From: Acidobacteriota bacterium
Lineage (GTDB): Bacteria > Acidobacteriota > Vicinamibacteria > Vicinamibacterales > UBA823
Length of the DNA: 5,444 nucleotides
Reading direction: 5' to 3'
Assembly: GCA_002720285.1 (NCBI GenBank)
Contig: PBHT01000006.1
Span: forward strand, 13,016 to 18,459
The position numbers and the translations under genes were made by a program. A model generated the notes under the pieces. The model was given only the letters and a program-made list of their open reading frames with translations. It made no database searches and was not told where the DNA came from. Positions 1 through 5,444 of the stretch are shown piece by piece (position 1 is the stretch's first letter; each line of letters starts with the position of its first letter).

Positions 1-1653
1 GGACAGGAACAACAGTACTACGTTGGCTTCTGGAACATTTATGGACATAACCCGCGCGACTTAGCCTATCGGTTTCAACGGGTTGCCCCAATTCATGTAT
101 CTCCGCATGATCCGAATCGCGTGTATCACACTTCGCAGTTTGTGCACGTGACCGAGGATGGTGGGCAGACGTGGGAAACGATTTCACCGGACCTAACAGC
201 GTTCACGCCAGAAACACAGGTAGTGTCTGGGTCGCCAATCACCATTGATGTGACCGGTGAAGAACATTTCAGCGTCATCTATGAAATTCAGGAATCACCG
301 CATGAAAAAGGTGTGATCTGGGTGGGCGCTAATGACGGACCGGTTCACGTGACACGCAACAATGGACAAACGTGGACCGACGTTACCCCTCCGAATCTTG
401 GCGCCTATGGCCGCGTTCAAACCATTGAGGTGTCGCCTCATGATCCGGCTACGGCGTATGTTGCGATTTTACGCTACCAACTCGGTGATTTCTCGCCGTA
501 TGTGTATCGAACAAAGGATTACGGTGATAACTGGACACGAATCACCACAGGCAATAATGGCATTCCGGCAGATCATCCTGTACGCGTTGTTCGAGAAGAT
601 CCGGATCGTGAAGGCTTACTCTATGCCGGTACAGAGTTTGGCATGTTCATATCGTTCGATGCAGGGACGCAGTGGCAGTCATTGCAACTTAACCTTCCGG
701 CCACCCCAGTTTCCGACATGAAAATCGTGAGTCAAGACCTAGTGTTGTCGACGATGGGACGCGGTTTTTGGATTCTGTATAATCTGCTGCCATTGCACGA
801 AGTGTCGGACGAGGTTGCCGCTTCTGAGGTGCATCTGTACGAAGTACGCGACCCGTATCGCCTCTATGCTGCACGAAGGTTCCGCGACCCTGGTCCGGAT
901 GAACCCCAATATCCTAGTCCCGGCGCACGCGTTGATTACTATCTTGCGTCTGAACCTTCCGGTGAGGTTCGCCTTGAGATATTGAATGCTAACGGCGATG
1001 TGGTGCGTGCGTTTTCAAGCGAGCAAGCGAAAAGCGCAATTCAATTTTCTGATTCTATTCGAATGGGGAACTGGTCACTTGCCGGTGCTGGTACGCCACA
1101 GCTACCAAAGACAGCGGGCATGCACCGCTTTGCCTGGGATCTGCGACACGCCGGGCCATGGTCTCAATCCTTACAACAGTCGGGTGGGAATGGGCCAATG
1201 GTTGTGCCTGGTTTATACCAAGCACGACTTTCAGTTGGAAGTTGGAGTCAGGTCGTATCGTTTGAAGTGTTGATGGACCCTCGGATTGAAGAAGAAGGCA
1301 CGGTCACCGTAGCGAACGTACAGGCGCAGGTAAAACTGAGTCTCGACGTGAGAAACGCCCTGAGTGACGCGCGTCTAGCTGTGGCTAAGTTGGACGAAGC
1401 GCAGGCCAACTCGCCTGATGATGTTATGCAAGCGCTCCTCGAGATCCGAGATCAGCTAGTAACCGCATCACGCCGATATTCTCGACCGATGTTAGTCGAT
1501 CAGCTCAACTATTTGTACTCGGGCTTGACGCGAGCCGATCAACAGCCTGGCCAGGATGCTGTTGATCGTTATCAGGAGTTGAATAGCATGCTTAGTGACT
1601 ACATCGGGCGACTTGAACAGGTATTACGTGCCCAGAGTGTGGCTGATGATTAA
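1..1653 (+). CDS. VPS10/sortilin-like BNR-repeat beta-propeller protein (5' truncated)
   Basis: The reading frame is open from the first base to TAA at 1651-1653, giving 550 C-terminal residues; the start lies upstream of the window. Four Asp-box (BNR) motifs of the S/T-x-D/N-x-G-x-x-W type are visible in window residues 51-58, 118-125, 171-178 and 218-225, each preceded by strands such as VSPHDP or ADHPVRVV that mark propeller blades. The propeller ends near residue 260 at the motif STMGRGFWIL. A beta-rich stretch (about 305-342, then 370-425) resembles an FlgD/FN3-like domain, and the last 110 residues (about 435-545) look mainly helical. Relatives, often annotated as 'glycosyl hydrolase', sialidase-like or sortilin N-terminal domain proteins, are about 1000 residues long, so roughly half is missing here. 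They are usually exported. Asp-boxes are structural, so no enzymatic activity can be claimed; no sialidase active site is evident in this part. Confidence 0.88.
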   Translation, partial: GQEQQYYVGFWNIYGHNPRDLAYRFQRVAPIHVSPHDPNRVYHTSQFVHVTEDGGQTWETISPDLTAFTPETQVVSGSPITIDVTGEEHFSVIYEIQESPHEKGVIWVGANDGPVHVTRNNGQTWTDVTPPNLGAYGRVQTIEVSPHDPATAYVAILRYQLGDFSPYVYRTKDYGDNWTRITTGNNGIPADHPVRVVREDPDREGLLYAGTEFGMFISFDAGTQWQSLQLNLPATPVSDMKIVSQDLVLSTMGRGFWILYNLLPLHEVSDEVAASEVHLYEVRDPYRLYAARRFRDPGPDEPQYPSPGARVDYYLASEPSGEVRLEILNANGDVVRAFSSEQAKSAIQFSDSIRMGNWSLAGAGTPQLPKTAGMHRFAWDLRHAGPWSQSLQQSGGNGPMVVPGLYQARLSVGSWSQVVSFEVLMDPRIEEEGTVTVANVQAQVKLSLDVRNALSDARLAVAKLDEAQANSPDDVMQALLEIRDQLVTASRRYSRPMLVDQLNYLYSGLTRADQQPGQDAVDRYQELNSMLSDYIGRLEQVLRAQSVADD

Positions 1654-1702
1654 TGCAGCACAAAACGACGGGTGCGATTTGAGGGCGATTCGCTCAAAAC
1701 AA

Positions 1703-2521
1703 ATGTTCAAGTCCGAAGGGCCGATACCTGTGCGCTGGACGTCCACAATGCTGTCGTTTGCGATCATTGTTGTTGTGACGTGTAGTTTAGTACTCCAGTC
1801 ATCTGTCTTAGGGGGAGCCCAGAGAGCTTCTAGCAAGGGATATGAAGTCATTAATGTGTATCCACACGATCCAGAAGCTTTCACCCAGGGGCTGTATTTT
1901 GACGATGGCTTTCTCGTGGAGGGTACTGGACGTTACGGTCGTTCATCAATCCGGAAAATAGAGCTTGAGACAAGTCGTATCGTCGAACAAGTCGACCTTC
2001 CCTCATGGTTATTTGGTGAAGGGATTACGGAGTTTGGCGGCTTACTGTACCAGCTAACCTGGGTTGCTCATACGGGCTTTATTTATGACGCTGACACCTT
2101 CGAACGTCGCGGACAATTTAGTTACAACACGGAGGGATGGGGGTTAACTCACGACGGTCGCCATCTGGTGATGAGTGATGGATCGGCGTGGCTGTATTTT
2201 CTTGATCCTCAGTCATTCACTGAAGCGCGTCGCGTTCTCGTCCATGACAGTTTAGGACCCATCGATCAACTCAATGAGCTGGAATTTATCAACGGAGAGA
2301 TTTGGGCAAACGTGTGGCATCAAGACGAGATCCTGCAGATCGATCCAGGGTCTGGTTCGGTTAACGGTAGGATTGATTTGTCAGGGTTATTGCCTCAAGA
2401 TTACCTGATAGATCCCGAAGGTGTTTTAAATGGCATTGCCTATGATGCTGAGGGCGACCGCCTGTTTGTGACGGGTAAATTGTGGCCATCCGTGTTCGAA
2501 ATCCGTGTCACTGATCCGTGA
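1703..2521 (+). CDS. Exported glutaminyl-peptide cyclotransferase (plant/bacterial-type)
   Basis: This enzyme family converts N-terminal glutamine of peptides to pyroglutamate, releasing ammonia. From the chosen ATG the protein has 272 residues. A basic n-region and a hydrophobic stretch (about 16-35), with a possible cleavage site near GGA-Q (39/40), suggest export. Family motifs follow in order: YPHDPEAFTQGL (53-64), EGTGRYGRSS (73-82), FGEGIT (104-109), QLTW (117-120), EGWGLT (144-149), MSDGS (157-161), LNELE (190-194), ANVW (202-205), VLNGIAYD (241-248) and FVTGKLWP (255-262). The glutamate of FGEGIT, the Asn of ANVW or its vicinity, and the Lys of GKLWP fit the catalytic-pocket residues described for the papaya enzyme, from memory of that family. 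It is a five-bladed propeller fold, unrelated to the zinc-dependent animal type. Starts at GTG 1595, ATG 1646 or ATG 1748 are also in frame; 1703 gives the most ordinary signal peptide. No clear ribosome binding site supports any of them. The first two would overlap the upstream gene. Confidence 0.93.
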   Translation: MFKSEGPIPVRWTSTMLSFAIIVVVTCSLVLQSSVLGGAQRASSKGYEVINVYPHDPEAFTQGLYFDDGFLVEGTGRYGRSSIRKIELETSRIVEQVDLPSWLFGEGITEFGGLLYQLTWVAHTGFIYDADTFERRGQFSYNTEGWGLTHDGRHLVMSDGSAWLYFLDPQSFTEARRVLVHDSLGPIDQLNELEFINGEIWANVWHQDEILQIDPGSGSVNGRIDLSGLLPQDYLIDPEGVLNGIAYDAEGDRLFVTGKLWPSVFEIRVTDP

Positions 2522-2554
2522 ATGTCCGAGTTCTTCACGGTAGACGCCATCTAA

Positions 2555-3940
2555 ATGCGATTCATGTCATTAACCGCAAAACTGGATGCCATAAACGAAT
2601 TCGACCGGCAACCAGTAAGTGCAGATCGTATCCAAGGTTCAGGCACGTTTGTTGCGCTTTTCGCTGGGGAACATATAGCGGGTACTGAATTTGTTATTGG
2701 TCCACTGTTTGTGGCACACGGTGTGACCGCTACCGATTTATTCGGAGGCTTAATTGTCGGCAACCTCCTGGCCGTGTTGAGCTGGGCGTTCTTTGTTGCC
2801 CCAATCGCTGTCCGAACTCGGTTAAACCTCTACTGGCAGCTCCGCAAGATCACCGGCCCACAGCTCCTGTTTGTCTACAACATTGTAAACGCACTGATGT
2901 TCTGTTTTTTAGCGGGTGCAATGATCTCAGTAGCAGCAACGGCTGTTGGTCTTCCCTTTGATATGACGATGCCAGGCTTAAATGATCGTTATCCGAATAG
3001 TGTGTCGTGGGTGATCGTTGTGGGCTTAGTTGGAGCGGTTGTTACAGGATTTGCGGTTCTGGGGTTTGACCGAATTACCGGATTTTCAAAGGTTGCGTGG
3101 CCGTGGATGTTAGCGGTATTTGTGGCCTCTGCGGTTGCCGTTTTGCAACAACTGGGTGTTAGTTCATTCGGGGAATTTTGGCTCGTAGCAAACGAACGGA
3201 TTTGGACTGGTGTGCCGCTGGCGGGTCAATCAAAATTCACGTTTTGGCATGTGATGTTTTTTGCCTGGTTCTGCAACATGGCGATGCATATCGGTATGGC
3301 TGACTTGACCATTCTCCGGTATGCGCGGCATTGGACCCACGGGTTCTTGAGCGCCTTCGGAATGTACTTGGGTCACTTCGTTGCCTGGGTCGCCTCCGGA
3401 ATATTATGCGCGGCTGCTCTAGGTGAGATCGCGCCGGGACCCATCGCCTATATGGGCATTGGTGTTACAGGTGCCATTGCGGTTGTTGTTGCGGGGTGGA
3501 CGACAGCCAATCCGACACTCTATCGTGCAGGCTTGGCACTTCAAACTGCAACACCAAACTGGAAACGCTGGAAGGTAACTGTCGCAGCAGGTGCGGTCAC
3601 GACAACCGCAGCAATGTTTCCCGCACTCATGATGCAATTACTCGATTTTGTGGCTCTTTACGGATTAATTCTCATGCCAATGGGAGTCGTCATTTTTGCT
3701 GATTTTTGGTTGCTACCAAGGATGGGGCTACAGTCGTACTTCGCGGAGCTCCACGGACTGCAATTTAGTTGGCCTGCTGCCTTGACTTGGACGGGAACGC
3801 TGGCAGTTTGTGCCTTCTTGCCTATGGAAATCTTTTTTCTTGGTTTGCCTGGCTGGTTTCTTGCTGTGGGTTTTTACGTACTGTTCTGCTATATCCAACA
3901 GCTGAGGAAGCCAGGCGGAATCGTGCAGGAGGTGAGGTGA
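2555..3940 (+). CDS. NCS1-type purine/cytosine permease family transporter
   Basis: The 461-residue protein is strongly hydrophobic with about 12 membrane segments (roughly 32-56, 62-88, 103-132, 150-172, 178-198, 228-250, 264-290, 295-316, 340-362, 365-387, 408-428 and 432-449) after a polar cytoplasmic N-terminus. The opening GSGTFVALFAGEHIAGTEF (28-46), the segment GWTTANPTLYRAGLALQ (314-330) and the overall length fit the nucleobase:cation symporter-1 (PF02133-like) superfamily, whose members carry cytosine, purines, allantoin, hydantoins or thiamine-related compounds, usually with H+ or Na+. The substrate cannot be read from the sequence, and no nucleobase catabolic gene lies beside it. 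The gene starts 33 bp after the cyclotransferase stop, and its own stop overlaps the start of the next small gene. ATG 2564 (protein beginning MSLTAKL) is an equally good start; neither has a clear ribosome binding site. Confidence 0.88.
   Translation: MRFMSLTAKLDAINEFDRQPVSADRIQGSGTFVALFAGEHIAGTEFVIGPLFVAHGVTATDLFGGLIVGNLLAVLSWAFFVAPIAVRTRLNLYWQLRKITGPQLLFVYNIVNALMFCFLAGAMISVAATAVGLPFDMTMPGLNDRYPNSVSWVIVVGLVGAVVTGFAVLGFDRITGFSKVAWPWMLAVFVASAVAVLQQLGVSSFGEFWLVANERIWTGVPLAGQSKFTFWHVMFFAWFCNMAMHIGMADLTILRYARHWTHGFLSAFGMYLGHFVAWVASGILCAAALGEIAPGPIAYMGIGVTGAIAVVVAGWTTANPTLYRAGLALQTATPNWKRWKVTVAAGAVTTTAAMFPALMMQLLDFVALYGLILMPMGVVIFADFWLLPRMGLQSYFAELHGLQFSWPAALTWTGTLAVCAFLPMEIFFLGLPGWFLAVGFYVLFCYIQQLRKPGGIVQEVR
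3927..3933 (+). promoter_or_regulatory. Strong Shine-Dalgarno site for the 52-residue membrane protein
   Basis: AGGAGGT lies inside the last codons of the permease gene (CAG GAG GTG AGG TGA) and ends 3 bases before the GTG start at 3937. It is a full anti-Shine-Dalgarno complement, while no other gene in the window has a comparable site. The spacing is slightly short. It supports the GTG start and reinitiation by ribosomes finishing the permease. Confidence 0.7.
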
Positions 3941-4095
3941 TCTGGGTCGCACGGGTAGTTGCATGTGCGGGCCTTGGACTCGTGCTGGTGCCAGCATTTT
4001 TTGTTTTTTCCGGTTTAATCGCATGGGAAACACATGCAGCTTTGGCGCTTTTTGGAACCGTTCTGTGGTTTAGTGCAGCTCGTTGGACCATGTGA
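3937..4095 (+). CDS. 52-residue two-TM membrane protein coupled to the permease
   Basis: Function unknown. The GTG start shares four bases (GTGA, 3937-3940) with the permease stop and follows an AGGAGGT site. The frame is open further upstream to ATG 3769, but that part would read out of phase through the permease gene and looks like an overlap artefact. The 52 residues are almost entirely hydrophobic, with one membrane segment at about residues 4-28 and a second at about 34-48, joined by a short polar turn (WETH, 30-33). Arg6 and Arg49 lie at the outer ends of the two segments, which suggests a hairpin with both termini in the cytoplasm. There is no signal peptide cleavage site or catalytic motif. 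The overlap suggests it is made together with the transporter and may be a small accessory subunit, as in other symporter-microprotein pairs; this is inference. A chance ORF is less likely given the start context and the consistent hydrophobicity. Confidence 0.72.
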   Translation: MIWVARVVACAGLGLVLVPAFFVFSGLIAWETHAALALFGTVLWFSAARWTM

Positions 4096-4181
4096 CACCT
4101 GGTCACTTGACGACGCCATGAATGGTTTCGTTCTTCACCGAAGGTTTTTTAGCGGGTAATACGCGAAATAAAGCGAGTTTA

Positions 4182-4880
4182 ATGAGCGATTCCTCAAAGA
4201 CGGCTTCAGATTATTTCGGTGCGATGGGCTTTGAGTACGACTCCCTGATTCATCGTTCCGTGCCTTGCTATGATGCAATGATCGGGAAATTAATCAAGTA
4301 TCTTCCGCGGCATCCGCAAACCGTCCTTGAACTGGGTTGCGGCTCAGGCGGGTTATCGGTACCACTCGTCCGGCATGTGCCTGATTGCGAGTTCACATTC
4401 GTCGACGCATCTGAGGAGATGGTTGAGTTAACCCGCGCGCGTGTACAAGAGGACTTTCCAGAAACGGCGCGTCGTGCGACGTTCGTGACAGCGCGGTTTG
4501 AAGAGTACAACATGGGAGTTGACCAGTTCGATGTCGTCACGTCGTCAATTAGCCTGCATCACGTGGAAGACAAGGGCGCTTTGTTTCGTCGTGTGCGTGA
4601 ATCGATCAAATCGGGAGGCACGTTTCGATTTGTTGATCAACTCAGTGGTGGAACCGAGGCAAACCATGCACGGATGTGGCAAGGTATGCTTGACTTCGAG
4701 CGAGCGCCAGGCAACTGTACGGATGCGGAGATTCAGGGCCTCTTGGACCACGCGAAAGCACACGACCATCACACGCCACTGGCCGCTCACTTCCACTTAT
4801 TGCAGGAAGCGGGATTTGTGGGGATTGATTGTGTGTGGCGAGATGAAATGTGGTCGGTCATTACAGCTGACGTGACATAA
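4182..4880 (+). CDS. Class I SAM-dependent methyltransferase
   Basis: The 232-residue cytoplasmic protein has the Rossmann-like methyltransferase core. Motif I is VLELGCGSGGLS (48-59), which binds S-adenosylmethionine; the acidic end of strand 2 is in FTFVDASEEM (71-80, Asp75), expected to hold the ribose hydroxyls; FDVVTSSISLHHV (116-128) is the motif IV/post-strand-4 region; and the segment IKSGGTFRFVDQ (142-153) is the usual pre-strand-5 turn and strand. The N-terminal part (SDYFGAMGFEYDSLIHRSVPCYDAM region, about 9-33) resembles the entry helix of CmoA-like and other small-molecule or tRNA methyltransferases, but the substrate is not identifiable. The histidine-rich stretch AHDHHTPLAAHFHLL (193-207) belongs to the C-terminal helices. 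ATG 4122 would add 20 residues; ATG 4182 is preferred because the domain begins just after it and family members usually start there. It lies 86 bp after the small membrane protein gene and 3 bp before the carboxypeptidase gene. Confidence 0.88.
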   Translation: MSDSSKTASDYFGAMGFEYDSLIHRSVPCYDAMIGKLIKYLPRHPQTVLELGCGSGGLSVPLVRHVPDCEFTFVDASEEMVELTRARVQEDFPETARRATFVTARFEEYNMGVDQFDVVTSSISLHHVEDKGALFRRVRESIKSGGTFRFVDQLSGGTEANHARMWQGMLDFERAPGNCTDAEIQGLLDHAKAHDHHTPLAAHFHLLQEAGFVGIDCVWRDEMWSVITADVT

Positions 4881-4883
4881 ACA

Positions 4884-5444
4884 ATGCGTAAATTCAATTT
4901 AAGACGGCATCGCTCTTTTCCGCTATTAACGTTAGCTGTATTGCTGACAACTGTCTGGCAGGTAGAGGCGCAACCGGCTAACGGGTTGCTGACACGAGCG
5001 GAAGAGTCAGGTTATACCGAGACGACCAGGTATGATGAAGCTTCACTGTTTTTGCAAAGTATTGCAGAATCCTCACCAGACATTACGGTTCATCGCTTCG
5101 GTTACTCAAATGAAGGTCGCCCGCTCTTATTAGCAGTTGTTGGTGAGCTGCATGAAATGAGTCCTGCGGCGATTCGACAAAGCAACCTCACGCGAGTTTA
5201 CATTCAAGGCAACATTCACGGTGGTGAAGTCGAAGGGAAAGAAGCAACGCTCATGTTGCTTCGTGAGCTGGCGAACGGCGAGCATCGTGAGTGGCTTGAA
5301 ACAATGCTCTTGCTGGTTGCCCCGATTTATAACGCAGATGGCAACGAGCGGATTGCGTTAACCCATCGTAGTCGTCAGCACGGTCCAATTGGTGGTGTAG
5401 GCCAACGACCAAACGCACAAGGGTATGACCTGAATCGAGATCAT
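4884..5444 (+). CDS. Exported M14-family zinc carboxypeptidase (3' truncated)
   Basis: The frame runs from ATG 4884 to the window edge without a stop, giving 187 N-terminal residues; the remainder lies outside. A basic n-region (MRKFNLRRHR) and a hydrophobic segment (about 12-27), ending at VEA-Q (29/30), form a good signal peptide, so the enzyme is expected in the periplasm or outside. The peptidase domain starts near residue 46. QGNIHGGEVEGKE (108-120) holds the HxxE zinc ligands His112 and Glu115 of metallocarboxypeptidases. PIYNADGNER (147-156) and GYDLNRDH (180-187) match the region of substrate-binding Asn and Arg in M14 enzymes. The third zinc ligand and the catalytic glutamate would lie past the edge, so activity cannot be judged complete. 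The family cleaves C-terminal residues from peptides or peptidoglycan stems. It begins three bases after the methyltransferase stop, with no obvious ribosome binding site, pointing to coupling with that gene. Confidence 0.92.
   Translation, partial: MRKFNLRRHRSFPLLTLAVLLTTVWQVEAQPANGLLTRAEESGYTETTRYDEASLFLQSIAESSPDITVHRFGYSNEGRPLLLAVVGELHEMSPAAIRQSNLTRVYIQGNIHGGEVEGKEATLMLLRELANGEHREWLETMLLLVAPIYNADGNERIALTHRSRQHGPIGGVGQRPNAQGYDLNRDH

Noticed and set aside
362..1273. Alternative frames inside the BNR-repeat gene
   Set aside because: They overlap the intact Asp-box frame and show no recognisable motif, signal peptide or ribosome binding site.
3769..3936. Long upstream extension of the small membrane protein frame (ATG 3769)
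   Set aside because: It would read 168 bases out of phase within the permease's last membrane segments, and a much better start (GTG 3937 with AGGAGGT) exists.
3927..3940. Tandem AGGTG repeat (AGGTGAGGTGA) as a regulatory repeat
   Set aside because: Only two copies that fall within permease codons Val-Arg-stop; best explained by the ribosome binding site and start overlap.
4086..4106. Short inverted repeats after the small membrane gene (GACCA/TGGTC and GTGAC/GTCAC) as a possible terminator
   Set aside because: The stems are only five base pairs, overlap each other so only one can form, and no T-run follows. Not enough for an intrinsic terminator.
4096..4181. Possible promoter ahead of the methyltransferase (TTCACC at 4134-4139, TAATAC at 4157-4162, 17-bp gap)
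   Set aside because: The boxes match the sigma-70 consensus at only four and three of six positions, which is expected by chance in a stretch this long. Nothing else was seen in this gap.
2551..4796. Antisense and out-of-frame reading frames of 60-125 codons inside the permease and methyltransferase genes
   Set aside because: Their translations are rich in Cys, Arg, Ser and Thr without domain motifs, and each lies wholly or almost wholly within a well-supported gene. They are shadow frames.

Overview
The window is a bacterial chromosomal segment with six genes, all on the + strand and tightly packed. The junctions range from short overlaps to gaps of at most 86 bp, so the layout looks like one transcription unit or part of one. 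Both edges cut a gene: the first lacks its 5' end and the last its 3' end. No RNA genes, mobile elements, CRISPR arrays, convincing promoters or terminators were seen. Base composition looks balanced, neither strongly GC- nor AT-rich. Three exported proteins of types common in Gram-negative heterotrophs (Acidobacteriota, Bacteroidota, Gemmatimonadota and relatives) suggest a lineage of that kind. This is inference; no phylogenetic marker is present.

Layout: (1) 1-1653, C-terminal 550 residues of a VPS10/sortilin-like BNR-repeat beta-propeller protein with four visible Asp-boxes. (2) About 1703-2521, an exported glutaminyl-peptide cyclotransferase with nearly all family motifs intact. (3) 2555-3940, a 12-TM NCS1-type (purine/cytosine permease family) transporter. 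(4) 3937-4095, a 52-residue two-TM protein whose GTG start overlaps the permease stop (GTGA) behind a strong AGGAGGT ribosome binding site. (5) About 4182-4880, a class I SAM-dependent methyltransferase. (6) 4884 to the window edge, the N-terminal 187 residues of an exported M14 zinc carboxypeptidase, open to the edge, starting 3 bp after the methyltransferase stop.

Working together: the beta-propeller protein, the cyclotransferase and the carboxypeptidase are all expected outside the cytoplasm, and two of them act on peptide ends (N-terminal pyroglutamate formation and C-terminal hydrolysis). A role in processing or scavenging extracellular peptides is plausible but not shown. The permease plus microprotein form a tight translational pair and are the most interesting part of the window. 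No nucleobase catabolic gene lies nearby to fix the transporter's substrate. Apart from this pair, most genes are recognisable members of known families.
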